Shown: positions 18,044 to 27,482 of the stretch, one piece after another
Layout: each line of letters starts with the position of its first letter
How positions within the stretch are numbered: position 1 is the first letter of the stretch
Origin: Elusimicrobiota bacterium
GTDB taxonomy: Bacteria; Elusimicrobiota; Endomicrobiia; Endomicrobiales; Endomicrobiaceae
Assembly: GCA_017528425.1 (NCBI GenBank)
Contig: JAFXOV010000024.1
Span: 62,001 to 126,000, forward strand
Direction of reading: 5' to 3'
Length of the DNA stretch: 64,000 nt
Notes under the pieces: generated by a model
Databases searched by the model: none
The model's input: the letters and a program-made list of their open reading frames with translations, nothing else
What the model was told of the DNA's origin: nothing
Program-made: the position numbers and the translations under genes

Positions 18044-19057
18044 ATGAATATAGTTTACAAAGTATCGGTAATAATACCCATATATAATGTAGAGCCTTAC
18101 TTAAGACAATGTCTTGATAGTGTTTGTAATCAAACGTTTAAAGACATTGAAATTATTTGTATAAATGACTGTTCCACAGATAATTCCTTAAAGATATTAG
18201 AAGAATATCAAAAAAAAGATAACAGAATTGTTTTAGTCGATTTAACGGAAAACAAAGGTGTAGGTATTGCAAGAGATATAGGAATAAAATCAGCAAAAAG
18301 TAAATATGTAACTTTTATAGATCCTGATGATTGGATAAAGACTAATTATGTTGAAGTTCTTTACAATACTATAAAACGAAATGATACGGATTTTGTGGGT
18401 GCAGATTTTTACTTATATAAAGATGGTACTATAGTTGATAAAGCTACTAATATAAATCTTGTTTTCGATAAAATATTAACTAAAGAAAATATCAGAAGAA
18501 AATATTTACAACAATTAAACAATTTATCTATTTGTTTAGTATGGGCTAAAATATATAAGAAGGATTTTTTAATATCAAACAATATTTCTTTTGAAATAAG
18601 AAAGCTTGAAGATAATTTTTTTATGTGGCAAGTACTTATAAAAGCTAAAAGCTTTATGCTTATAAAAGACAAACTTCTTTATCATAGATTTGCAAGACCA
18701 GGATCTTCTGAAATTTCATACACTGTAGATAATAGATTATATTTATTTAAAAAGCTATACTCTTTAAGTCAACAAGATTACTATAGAAATTATCTTAAAG
18801 ATTTTTACACATACATATCAATATCTATTTCCTATTATATAGAGAATACAAATATTGCAGAAGCGAAATATTCTTTTTATGAATTTAAAAAATTATTTTA
18901 TAATGAAAATTTTAAATTAACTTATAAATATATAAATATACGAAACAAAATAAGACTATTCGTTTTCAATTTTTGTTTAAAACATAATTTAAATTATGTA
19001 AACATTGGAAAATTTCATCATAAATATAATCCTATTAGGCTGTTTACCGGGAAATAG
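18044..19057 (+). CDS. GT2 family glycosyltransferase, paralogue A
   Basis: The 337-residue product starts KVSVIIPIYNVEPYLRQCLDSV and carries INDCSTDNS; the metal motif is FIDPDDW, with Pro where the sister genes have Ser. A TATAAT at 18005-18010 may be its promoter. Its last 45 residues (IRNKIRLFVFNFCLKHNLNY...) are almost the same as those of the gene ending at 20940, and its first 200 bases closely match the gene at 22820, marking recent duplication or gene conversion within the locus. Confidence 0.85.
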   Translation: MNIVYKVSVIIPIYNVEPYLRQCLDSVCNQTFKDIEIICINDCSTDNSLKILEEYQKKDNRIVLVDLTENKGVGIARDIGIKSAKSKYVTFIDPDDWIKTNYVEVLYNTIKRNDTDFVGADFYLYKDGTIVDKATNINLVFDKILTKENIRRKYLQQLNNLSICLVWAKIYKKDFLISNNISFEIRKLEDNFFMWQVLIKAKSFMLIKDKLLYHRFARPGSSEISYTVDNRLYLFKKLYSLSQQDYYRNYLKDFYTYISISISYYIENTNIAEAKYSFYEFKKLFYNENFKLTYKYINIRNKIRLFVFNFCLKHNLNYVNIGKFHHKYNPIRLFTGK

Positions 19058-19082
19058 TCAAGTATATGTCGTAATAATTTAG

Positions 19083-19088
19083 TATAAT
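19083..19088 (+). promoter_or_regulatory. -10 box of a leaderless-type promoter
   Basis: TATAAT is followed by GCAACA and then the ATG at 19095. The consensus hexamer at 6 nt from the start codon predicts a transcript with no leader. No good -35 box is visible, so this could be chance in AT-rich DNA. Confidence 0.4.
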
Positions 19089-19094
19089 GCAACA

Positions 19095-19937
19095 ATGAAA
19101 ACAATAAAACAAAGAATCAAAACAAAATTTCCGATACTGGTAAAAATAATATATTTTCTTCGCGCAATAATATTAAGAAACAAACTTGAATTTATTGAAA
19201 TACATCTTGTTGACAGCTGTAATTTAAAATGTAAAGCATGTACTTCTTTTTCAAACATTACCACAAAAGCCAATTTTATTGATGCAAGATTATTAGGGAT
19301 CAGACTAAGCAAATTGACAAAACTTTTTACAATAGAACAGATACGCCTTGTAGGTGGAGAACCTCTCCTTCACCCTGATATAAACAATGTTCTAAAAATA
19401 GTCAGACAATGTTTGGGGTATTCGCAGATAGAATTGGTTACAAACGGCATTTTACTTAACAAAATGTCAAAAGATTTTTTTGAAACATGTTATAAAAACA
19501 ATATTAATATAATTATATCTCCATATCCTGTTTTAAAAAACAAAGAAGAAATTAAGCAAATTCTTTCGCCGTTTAAAATAAATTATAATTTTTTCCCAAT
19601 GATTTTTTCTTTTTCGGCAAACTTAAATCCAAAAGGAAATTCCAACAAAGAAGAAACTTTTAAAAATTGCAGATATACCCGTTACAAGACATTAAAGGAA
19701 GATAATATTTATACTTGTCCTATATGTGCGTACATTGACCAATACAACGAATATTTTAATAAAAACATACCTATAGGCAAAGGAATAAATATTTATACAA
19801 AATCAAGAAAACAAATTAAGAGTTATTTAAGTGAACCGGAAGAAACTTGTAAATACTGCACAAATTTAACAAAATATATAGATTGGGAATGTTCAAACAC
19901 TCCTAAAGAAACCGATTGGAACGGCAATTATGAATAA
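19095..19937 (+). CDS. Radical SAM protein of polysaccharide loci, copy 1
   Basis: The 280-residue product has the radical SAM CxxxCxxC cluster in CNLKCKAC near residue 43, preceded by FIEIHLVDS, and the SAM-binding GGE in RLVGGEPLLHPD. A C-terminal set of cysteines (NCRYTRY, YTCPICAY, CKYCTNL, ECSN) suggests a second, SPASM-like iron-sulfur site. It ends PKETDWNGNYE. The gene overlaps the next GT2 gene by 8 nt, and the same pairing recurs at 26657-28466. The substrate is not known; a sugar, a lipid-linked glycan or a peptide could all be modified. Confidence 0.8.
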   Translation: MKTIKQRIKTKFPILVKIIYFLRAIILRNKLEFIEIHLVDSCNLKCKACTSFSNITTKANFIDARLLGIRLSKLTKLFTIEQIRLVGGEPLLHPDINNVLKIVRQCLGYSQIELVTNGILLNKMSKDFFETCYKNNINIIISPYPVLKNKEEIKQILSPFKINYNFFPMIFSFSANLNPKGNSNKEETFKNCRYTRYKTLKEDNIYTCPICAYIDQYNEYFNKNIPIGKGINIYTKSRKQIKSYLSEPEETCKYCTNLTKYIDWECSNTPKETDWNGNYE

Positions 19938-20940
19938 TTCAAAAGTATCAATAATTATACCGGTATATAATGTAGAGAAATATTTAAGACAATGTCTTGA
20001 CAGTGTTATTAATCAAACGTTCAAAGATATTGAAATTATTTGTGTAAATGACTGTTCTCCCGACAATTCTTCACAAATAATAAAAGAATATCAACAAAAG
20101 GACAACAGAATAAATTTAATAAATTTAGAGAAAAACGGCGGACTTGCAAATGCAAGAAACGTAGGCATAAAAAATGCTAAATCCAAATATATCACTTTTG
20201 TTGATTCTGATGACTGGATGACAAGTGATTATATACAAGTTCTGTATACCAACATAGAAAAATTTAATTGCGATTTCACCGGTTCGGAATATTATCTTTA
20301 TAACGATATAACAAAAAAAATCTCCAACGGATATCCATATTGTAGTGTATACAACAGCAAAATAAATGATGAAAACATAAAAAAAACGTCTTTACTCAAA
20401 ATTACTTATGGTAGAGTATGGGCAACCATTTACAAAAAAGATTTTCTAACTTCAAACGATATTATTTTTAGAATTAATAAAATGGAAGACTTGTTGTTTA
20501 CATATGAAGCGATAATAAAAGCATCCAGTTTTTCTTTTGTAAAAAACAGACTTTATTATTACAGAATTGCGAGAAAAAATTCAAATGTATCTACATGTAC
20601 GATTTACGACAGGTTTGTTTTCCATGAACAACTTCAAAAACTGGATAATCTTGAGAGTTTTAAAAAGTATACCTCAGAATGTTACACATACATATTTGAT
20701 GATACTGCTATCCTCCTTGAACATAGTAAATTGCCATTTAGAGAACTATCAAAAATATTTTTTGATTTCAGAGAAAAAGTTTATGATAAAATATGCAAAA
20801 CAAGCTGTAAATATCTTAATTTTAGAAACAAAATAAGACTTTTTGTTTTCAATTTTTGTTTAAAACATAATTTAAATTATCTTATAATAGGTAAATTGCA
20901 TAATAAATTTAACCCTATAAGAATTTTTACTAAACGATGA
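19930..20940 (+). CDS. GT2 family glycosyltransferase, paralogue B
   Basis: The 336-residue product has VSIIIPVYNVEKYLRQCLDSVINQTF, VNDCSPDNS and the metal motif FVDSDDW. The start overlaps the radical SAM gene by 8 nt and the stop overlaps the next gene as ATGA, so all three are coupled. The C-terminal region repeats that of paralogue A nearly word for word. Donor and acceptor are unknown. Confidence 0.85.
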   Translation: MNNSKVSIIIPVYNVEKYLRQCLDSVINQTFKDIEIICVNDCSPDNSSQIIKEYQQKDNRINLINLEKNGGLANARNVGIKNAKSKYITFVDSDDWMTSDYIQVLYTNIEKFNCDFTGSEYYLYNDITKKISNGYPYCSVYNSKINDENIKKTSLLKITYGRVWATIYKKDFLTSNDIIFRINKMEDLLFTYEAIIKASSFSFVKNRLYYYRIARKNSNVSTCTIYDRFVFHEQLQKLDNLESFKKYTSECYTYIFDDTAILLEHSKLPFRELSKIFFDFREKVYDKICKTSCKYLNFRNKIRLFVFNFCLKHNLNYLIIGKLHNKFNPIRIFTKR

Positions 20941-21953
20941 ATCAAATTCTAACAAAAGTTTCAATAATTATCCCGGTATATAATGTGGAACAATATCTAA
21001 AACAATGCCTTGACAGTGTTATTAATCAAACTTTCAAAGATATTGAAATTATAGTTATTAATGATTGTTCTCCGGACAATTCATTACAAATTATAAAAGA
21101 CTATCAACAAAAAGATAACAGAATTGTTTTAATTGACTTAAAACAAAATGTTGGTATTGGTTTAGTTCGAAACGAAGGTTTAAAAATCGCAAAAGGTAAA
21201 TATGTAACTTTTATTGATTCAGATGATTGGATTGCGAATAATTATGTAGAAGTATTATATAATACAATAGAAAAATACCAATATGATGTAATAAGCCCTA
21301 ATTTCTATTCATATGATGAAACAACAAAAAAACTGTCTTTGGGAAAACAACCTCAATGTTTTTATAATATAAATATTTCAAATGTTAAATTAAAACAAAA
21401 ATTTCTATATTTTGAAAAAACTCACTATCTTAGGAAAATATTTAAATTAGACTTTTTAAGAAAAAACAATATTGTGTTTCATATAAACAAATTGGAAGAT
21501 ACTCTTTTTGTTTGGGAAGTTTTAATAAATACAAATAAATTCATGTTTATAAAGGATAAATTATATTATTACAGAACAAGTATCAATAATTCTTTTATTG
21601 ATAAAAATACAAAATGTAAAATAGAACTGCAAAACACAATAAATCTTGCTACGGAAATAAAAAAAGTTCTTGTTAAAAATTTTGATACTTATAAAAATTT
21701 TAAACCGGTATTAAATTCGTTTATTATGAACAGACTTTTCCCTTTATCCGGAAAATATCCTAATGAGTTTAAAAAATCCTATCCGGATTTTAAAAAAGAT
21801 TTTTTTGAAAATGAAAAAATAGAGTTTTATCATATAAACACAGTTGAATCTTTTGCTAAGATTTTTCTGTTTAAATTGTTATTCAAATTTAATATTAATA
21901 TCATGTTCTTATCAAAAGCTTATAACAAATTAAAAATCATGAGAAAAAAATGA
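20937..21953 (+). CDS. GT2 family glycosyltransferase, paralogue C
   Basis: The 338-residue product has VSIIIPVYNVEQYLKQCLDSVINQTF, INDCSPDNS and FIDSDDW. It shares long identical nucleotide runs with its neighbours in the first 300 bases, but its C-terminal third differs from paralogues A and B, which suggests a mosaic with a conserved catalytic half and a variable acceptor-binding half. ATGA overlaps link it to both flanking genes. Confidence 0.85.
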   Translation: MNQILTKVSIIIPVYNVEQYLKQCLDSVINQTFKDIEIIVINDCSPDNSLQIIKDYQQKDNRIVLIDLKQNVGIGLVRNEGLKIAKGKYVTFIDSDDWIANNYVEVLYNTIEKYQYDVISPNFYSYDETTKKLSLGKQPQCFYNINISNVKLKQKFLYFEKTHYLRKIFKLDFLRKNNIVFHINKLEDTLFVWEVLINTNKFMFIKDKLYYYRTSINNSFIDKNTKCKIELQNTINLATEIKKVLVKNFDTYKNFKPVLNSFIMNRLFPLSGKYPNEFKKSYPDFKKDFFENEKIEFYHINTVESFAKIFLFKLLFKFNINIMFLSKAYNKLKIMRKK

Positions 21954-22816
21954 ACAATAAAACTCTTGAAATAATTATCGTTAACTATAATTCTTCTTTT
22001 TGGCTAAAGAAAACTTTGGATTCAATATATAAATATTATATCCCCTACTCAAAACATTCAATTATTGTAACAGTTGTTGATAATGCAAGTTCCGATTCAT
22101 CAATAGAAATGTTAGAAAAAGATTATACTCAAATAAATTTAATAAAGTCGGAAAAAAATGTCGGCTTTTCCGCAGGAAACAATATTGCATTAAAGAAATC
22201 GAATGCGGATTACATAATGTTATTAAATTCCGATACGGAACTTACGGAAAAATCAAAGAATTTAGATACTCTTATTGATATTATTGAAGAAGATGACAGT
22301 ATAGGAATGATAACACCGAAATTAGTATTATCAAACGGTCAAATGGACAAAGCTTGTCACAGAGGTGAGCCATCGATATTGGATTGTTTTTTATATTATG
22401 CAGGTTTTGAAAAATTGTTTCCGAAAACAAAATTTTTCACACACTATCACCTGTTACACAAAGATTTAAATACTATTCATCAGGTAGAAGCAATAACAGG
22501 TGCTTGCATGATAACGAAATTAAAATACTTTAAAGATGTTGATTTCTTTGATGAAAGATTTTTCATGTATAGTGAAGATATGGACTTATGCAGAAAATAT
22601 AGAGAAAAAGGATACAAAATATTATTTAATCCGACTGTGGAAATTATTCATCACAAATATAAATCCGGATTAAAGAGTAAAAATAAAAAAGTTAGCAAAA
22701 ATATAAAAAGACATTTTTATAATTCTTTTTTATTATATTATGACAAATGGTATAATAACAAATTCTATTATAAAATTTTAAGACCATTTTTTGTTTTAGC
22801 AGTAAAAATTATATAA
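21950..22816 (+). CDS. GT2 family glycosyltransferase, rhamnosyltransferase-like
   Basis: The 288-residue product differs from its neighbours. It has IIIVNYNSSFWLKKTLDSI, VVDNASSDSS, GFSAGNNIAL, the metal site LNSDTEL, TGACMITK, and FFDERFFMYSEDMDLCRKYREKGYKI. This set is typical of the GT2 branch containing rhamnosyl- and galactofuranosyltransferases. With rfbB (deoxysugars) and glf (galactofuranose) in the window either donor is plausible. It starts in an ATGA overlap with the preceding gene. Confidence 0.85.
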   Translation: MNNKTLEIIIVNYNSSFWLKKTLDSIYKYYIPYSKHSIIVTVVDNASSDSSIEMLEKDYTQINLIKSEKNVGFSAGNNIALKKSNADYIMLLNSDTELTEKSKNLDTLIDIIEEDDSIGMITPKLVLSNGQMDKACHRGEPSILDCFLYYAGFEKLFPKTKFFTHYHLLHKDLNTIHQVEAITGACMITKLKYFKDVDFFDERFFMYSEDMDLCRKYREKGYKILFNPTVEIIHHKYKSGLKSKNKKVSKNIKRHFYNSFLLYYDKWYNNKFYYKILRPFFVLAVKII

Positions 22817-22819
22817 GAA

Positions 22820-23845
22820 ATGAATAATATAAAAATATCAGTAATTATCCCTGTATACAATGTAGAACAATATTTAAGACAATGTCTTGATAGTGTTATC
22901 AATCAAACGTTTAAAGATATTGAAATAATTTGTATAAATGACTGTTCTATAGATAATTCCTTAAAGATATTAGAAGAATATCAAAAAAAAGATAACAGAA
23001 TAAAGATTATAGATCTAAAAGAGAACAAAGGAGTTTCATATTCCAGAAATATTGGTTTAAAACTTGCAAAAGCAGAATATGTAACATTTGTTGATTCCGA
23101 TGATTTTGTAAGTAGTAATTATACCGAAATTCTTTATAACAATATTAAGAAATTCGACTATGATGTTTTATGTTGTGACTTCTTTTTATATTATAACGAG
23201 AACTCAGCAAAACATCTTGAACAGAAATCGTTCTGTTATAACACTGATTTTAATACGGTTCAATCAAAACAGAAATTACTTACATACAGACTTATATGGA
23301 GTTCATGGGCAAAAATATATAAAAGAGACTTTCTTGAAAAAAACAAAATCTTCTTCAAAAGAAGGACAATGGAAGATATTTTGTTTATTTATGAAATTAT
23401 TTTAGTTTCGAACAAAGTAAAATTCATAAATGAAAGCATTTATTTTTATAGGCAAGACAGAAAAAGCTCTATTATGAGCAACAAAACCGGTAGATTTTAT
23501 TCTTGTATAGAGTTGTTATACGATATAAAAAATTTATTGATACAGAAGCAACTATTTGAAACATACGAACAACAGTTCTATTCTTATGGATTTTTACTTT
23601 TGGCAGCAGAACTTGAAGTTATAAATCTGCCTAATGAAAAAACCAAACAAGCTCTAATATCTTTAAAGAAAAATTTGTTTGTAAAAAATTCCATAAAAAT
23701 AAAAACCTATGATAAATTCCCTTACAAGATAAGGCTTTTTATTTTTTATTTTTGTTTTAAACACAATATTAATTATAGCTCAATAGGTAAGACATTAAGA
23801 AAATTGTATTCCTTTGTTAAGAGGCAGGATTTTAATGCTAAATAA
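22820..23845 (+). CDS. GT2 family glycosyltransferase, paralogue D
   Basis: The 341-residue product has ISVIIPVYNVEQYLRQCLDSVINQTF, INDCSIDNS and the metal motif FVDSDDF. Over about 115 bases after position 22887 it is almost identical to paralogue A. It starts 3 nt after the rhamnosyltransferase-like gene and its end overlaps the polymerase gene by 11 nt. Confidence 0.85.
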   Translation: MNNIKISVIIPVYNVEQYLRQCLDSVINQTFKDIEIICINDCSIDNSLKILEEYQKKDNRIKIIDLKENKGVSYSRNIGLKLAKAEYVTFVDSDDFVSSNYTEILYNNIKKFDYDVLCCDFFLYYNENSAKHLEQKSFCYNTDFNTVQSKQKLLTYRLIWSSWAKIYKRDFLEKNKIFFKRRTMEDILFIYEIILVSNKVKFINESIYFYRQDRKSSIMSNKTGRFYSCIELLYDIKNLLIQKQLFETYEQQFYSYGFLLLAAELEVINLPNEKTKQALISLKKNLFVKNSIKIKTYDKFPYKIRLFIFYFCFKHNINYSSIGKTLRKLYSFVKRQDFNAK

Positions 23846-25187
23846 TAAAACTTTTAATAAAATTGTAGATATTTTATTTTTATTGATTCCGTTTATTGAC
23901 TTTACATACTCTTTTGACTTTGATTTTGCAGATATAAGACTTTCTTATTTAATATACCTGCTTTATTTTGTAGCAAATATCAATTTAATATTAAAAAAAG
24001 AGCTGATTTATGATTTACTAAAAAAATCAAAATATTTAATAATTATTTTTTCATTTATTATTGCAATCTCAATTGTAAACATTTATTTAAATAATGATAC
24101 TATCTTTCTTTTATCAAAACAAGTTATTATTATTTCTTTTGTTTTTTTCACCACATGGTTATTTTTTTATAAACACAAAAATAACATTCATGAAATATTC
24201 AACTTATATTTAAACATTTCATTTGTTGTGGCATTAATAGGTATCTTTCAGGAATTATCATATTTAATAGGTTTTTCTTATGGCTATGACTTTAGTTATT
24301 GGAAAGCAAAAAGTCAATTAAGTAATGCCGGAATATTTTTTAGAGTTTCTTCCATAGCGGGAGAACCTTCAAATTTAGTTTATGCTTTATCTTTAGCTTT
24401 TTATACGGCATTAGTATGTTTTATTACAAAGCAGGAAAAACCAATACTAAACATTTCTAAAAGCATTGTAATTATATTGTGTTTTGCATTAACTTTTTCT
24501 TTAATCGGATATATTGGTATTGTAATATCTCTTATATTTGTAGCAACAATCTATTTTAAAAGAATTAAAGTTGTTAAGCTTTTAATTGTCTTGTGCTTAT
24601 TTGCTACGTTATTTTGTTTGGGAAGTAATACATTTACGATGAGAATAGCGCAAACTTCATTGGAAATACAAAAAGTGATAAACAAACAAAATTTAAATAA
24701 TGATCAACAGCAACAATGGATTAATCCATCAAGTTATTCAATAATCCTTCAAGCTAAAATAAGTTTTACAAATTTTAAAAAACATTTTCTTTTCGGAACA
24801 GGATTAGGCTCTCATTTGGTAGCTTTTAATAAATATTATGAATTGTTTCACTACGAGAAGGAACAAAAATTATTACATAAACCGGATGCAGCATCCTTGT
24901 TTCTAAGATTATTATCAGAGTTGGGACTTTTTGGAATATTCTTAATAAGTTTCTTCTTATTACGGTTTAATATTTTCTTACCAAAATACAACTCTAATTT
25001 GGATTTTTTTGTGATTTTAAATTATGGATGTTTATTATTTATTATTCTAAGACTTATTAGATGCGGAGTTTATTATGCGGATGGTTTTTTTATTTTTGCG
25101 TTAGTATATTATTACACAAAAAAGTTTTATATAAAAAATAAAAATGGACAAAACAAACAAAATGATTTTTCCGATTCAAATACCTAA
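23835..25187 (+). CDS. O-antigen/polysaccharide polymerase-like membrane protein (Wzy type)
   Basis: The 450-residue product is almost entirely hydrophobic, with ten or more membrane helices and one large loop around residues 275-345 (HKPDAASLFLRLLSELGLFGIF follows it), the layout of the Wzy/O-antigen ligase family. In such loci Wzy joins repeat units on undecaprenyl pyrophosphate at the periplasmic face. I chose the ATG at 23835 because GAGGCAGGA precedes it; a TTG at 23814 gives no better site. The flippase gene overlaps its end by 44 nt. Family level only. Confidence 0.7.
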   Translation: MLNNKTFNKIVDILFLLIPFIDFTYSFDFDFADIRLSYLIYLLYFVANINLILKKELIYDLLKKSKYLIIIFSFIIAISIVNIYLNNDTIFLLSKQVIIISFVFFTTWLFFYKHKNNIHEIFNLYLNISFVVALIGIFQELSYLIGFSYGYDFSYWKAKSQLSNAGIFFRVSSIAGEPSNLVYALSLAFYTALVCFITKQEKPILNISKSIVIILCFALTFSLIGYIGIVISLIFVATIYFKRIKVVKLLIVLCLFATLFCLGSNTFTMRIAQTSLEIQKVINKQNLNNDQQQQWINPSSYSIILQAKISFTNFKKHFLFGTGLGSHLVAFNKYYELFHYEKEQKLLHKPDAASLFLRLLSELGLFGIFLISFFLLRFNIFLPKYNSNLDFFVILNYGCLLFIILRLIRCGVYYADGFFIFALVYYYTKKFYIKNKNGQNKQNDFSDSNT

Positions 25188-26472
25188 TCATTGGAAGGTA
25201 GCAATAAGTGCTTGGAGCTTTAGAATTGTTTCCGCACTTGTGCAGATTATAAGTATTCGGGTATTGTTTAACTATTTGGGAATTGATAGATATGCCATTT
25301 ACGTAATATTATATTCCTTATTACATTGGTGTAATTTATTTGATTGCGGTATAGGAAATTCTTTGCAAAACTATATATCTGAAGCAAGAGTTAAGAACCA
25401 AGATTATTCCAAATATATGACGATTACATTACAAATAGTTACGCTTTTATTCTTATCTTTAATTCTAATACTTTGTTTTGTATCATTGCCGTTACAAAAA
25501 GTAATATTGGCAAAATATTTATTCATTCCCGAACTACAAACTTCAAATTTGGTTTTTGTTATTTGTTCAATTTTCATAACATTAACATTTGTAAATATAA
25601 TTATTAAAGTATATTACGCACTGCAAAAAGGAACTATTCCCAATATTTTACAGTTAATAGCTATAGTTATATCAATGCTTTCAATAGTTTTGTTAAACAA
25701 GTTCTATCATAACAATTCAAGTATATTAAAAGCGTTATTATGTTTTTCTTTGCCGCAATTAATCTTGCTGGGAATACCGTTCTTTTTTACTTTTAAAAAG
25801 CATATAAAAAATATATTTTGTTTTGATTTATCGCTAATAAAAACATTTATTTACAGATCATTAAAATTTACCGGTTTTACGGTAATGTATGTCGCAATTT
25901 TACAGGTTGATTATTTAGTAATGGCACAAACAGTACCATCAAAATCTGTAACAGCTTATAATATTTTTACCAGATTTTTTTCTTTCGGCCTTTTAATATA
26001 TATTGCTTTTCTAAATGCTTTTTGGCCTACATGCTCCGAAATGTTTTACAGGAAAGAGTTAAGAGAAATAAAAAAGCTTTTAAAAAAATATTGTATATTC
26101 GGAATAAGCATTATATGGATTGACATATTTTTTATATTTATATTTCAAAACTTTCTTGTAAAAATATTGGTTTCAGACGACACTATAATTGTTGATACTA
26201 TCTTTTTTATTTTGTTTGCAATTTATGCCGTATTTAGAGTTATAACCGATACTTATAGTGTTTTTTTGGAAAGTATAACCTCTTTAAAAATTTTCTGGTT
26301 TGTTTTACCGATACAACTTATTTTATGTATATGTTTGCAGTATTTCCTTTCGATAAAATACGGAATCAACGGAATAATTCTTGGTTCTCTTCTATCTTTC
26401 ATGCTTACAACTTCTTGGATTTTACCTTATACATCATACAAGATACTAAACAAAGCAGAGGAGCAAAAATAA
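25144..26472 (+). CDS. Polysaccharide flippase (Wzx-like, MOP superfamily)
   Basis: The 442-residue product has about twelve predicted membrane helices, with RYAIYVILYSLLHWCNLFDCGIGNSLQNYISEA near the N-terminus, a pattern common in O-unit flippases. It would move undecaprenyl-linked repeat units across the inner membrane. The start at 25144 lies inside the end of the polymerase gene; an in-frame ATG at 25162 is a possible alternative, and neither has a strong ribosome site. Together with the polymerase and the sugar transferase at 34310 this makes a Wzx/Wzy-dependent pathway. Confidence 0.75.
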   Translation: MDKTNKMIFPIQIPNHWKVAISAWSFRIVSALVQIISIRVLFNYLGIDRYAIYVILYSLLHWCNLFDCGIGNSLQNYISEARVKNQDYSKYMTITLQIVTLLFLSLILILCFVSLPLQKVILAKYLFIPELQTSNLVFVICSIFITLTFVNIIIKVYYALQKGTIPNILQLIAIVISMLSIVLLNKFYHNNSSILKALLCFSLPQLILLGIPFFFTFKKHIKNIFCFDLSLIKTFIYRSLKFTGFTVMYVAILQVDYLVMAQTVPSKSVTAYNIFTRFFSFGLLIYIAFLNAFWPTCSEMFYRKELREIKKLLKKYCIFGISIIWIDIFFIFIFQNFLVKILVSDDTIIVDTIFFILFAIYAVFRVITDTYSVFLESITSLKIFWFVLPIQLILCICLQYFLSIKYGINGIILGSLLSFMLTTSWILPYTSYKILNKAEEQK

Positions 26473-26656
26473 ATTAGGCAAAAAAAATTTAATAAACCAA
26501 TATGGTATTCTTAACAATCATTAAAAAAATATTAAATGTTTGCATTTAAGTTTGAAGTATTTTCTCTTTCTAAACTCTATCAGTATTTTATATAATACAT
26601 AAAATTTATATGTGTAGATAAAACTATAACATTGTTTTATATATCGTTGAAACATT

Positions 26657-27478
26657 ATGCAAAAACTAAGAACTATTTGGGTAAAATTAAAAACCATCAT
26701 TAAAATAATAACCTTAAGACCTTATCTTCGCTATCTTGAGTTTCATATAGCAGATCATTGCAATCTGAAATGTAATGCCTGTACACATTTTTCTAATATA
26801 TCGGAACCCAATATTATAGATGCAAGATTTCTTGAGTTTCGTTTTACCAGATTAAGAGAACTCTTCGGAATTATTATGACAATCAGAATATTGGGAGGAG
26901 AGCCGTTATTACATCCGGATATAATAGAAATTTTATCAAGCAGCAGATTTAATTTTCCTTTTTCAAAAATAGAATTGGTTACAAACGGATTACTGTTAGA
27001 TAAAATGCCGAAAGAATTTTTTGAAGCTTGCCGTAGAAATAAAATTGCAGTATATATATCAAAATACCCCGTAATAGAAAACAAATTGAAAAAAATAAAC
27101 GAACTTCTTTCTTCGTTTAAAATAAAATATTATATTTCCCCAAAGATTATAAACTTTTCCGCAAATTTAAATCCGAAGGGAGATTCCGATAAAGACATAA
27201 CTTTTAAAAATTGCAGGCATAAAATTTGTACTATATTAAGAGAAGATAATATTTACTTATGCCCGATAGCCGCATATATAGACAAATATAACAAATACTT
27301 CAATAAAAATATTCCTGTACCTAAAGGAATAAATATTTATTCTAATTCCGCAAAACAAATTTTGAATTATAAAAAAAATAGCGAAGAAACTTGCAGATAT
27401 TGCACTAATGTAGCAAACTATGTAAACTGGTCATGCTCAAATAATCCCAAAGAAACAGATTGGAACGGTAAAATATAA
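26657..27478 (+). CDS. Radical SAM protein of polysaccharide loci, copy 2
   Basis: The 273-residue product is a clear paralogue of the one at 19095: FHIADHCNLKCNACTHFSNIS with CxxxCxxC, RILGGEPLLHPD, FSANLNPKGDSDKD, and the same C-terminal cysteines (NCRHKIC, YLCPIAAY, CRYCTNV, SCSN) and PKETDWNG ending. One cysteine of the third cluster motif in copy 1 (CPIC) is lost here (CPIA). Like copy 1 it is directly followed by a GT2 gene, 4 nt away. A 184-nt gap upstream shows no gene I can support. Confidence 0.8.
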   Translation: MQKLRTIWVKLKTIIKIITLRPYLRYLEFHIADHCNLKCNACTHFSNISEPNIIDARFLEFRFTRLRELFGIIMTIRILGGEPLLHPDIIEILSSSRFNFPFSKIELVTNGLLLDKMPKEFFEACRRNKIAVYISKYPVIENKLKKINELLSSFKIKYYISPKIINFSANLNPKGDSDKDITFKNCRHKICTILREDNIYLCPIAAYIDKYNKYFNKNIPVPKGINIYSNSAKQILNYKKNSEETCRYCTNVANYVNWSCSNNPKETDWNGKI

Positions 27479-27482
27479 CTTT

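Noticed and set aside
26502-26549. 15-codon ORF between the flippase and the second radical SAM gene, considered as a peptide precursor
   Set aside because: No ribosome site, no leader-like or core-like residues beyond one Cys, and short ORFs of this size are common by chance in AT-rich DNA.
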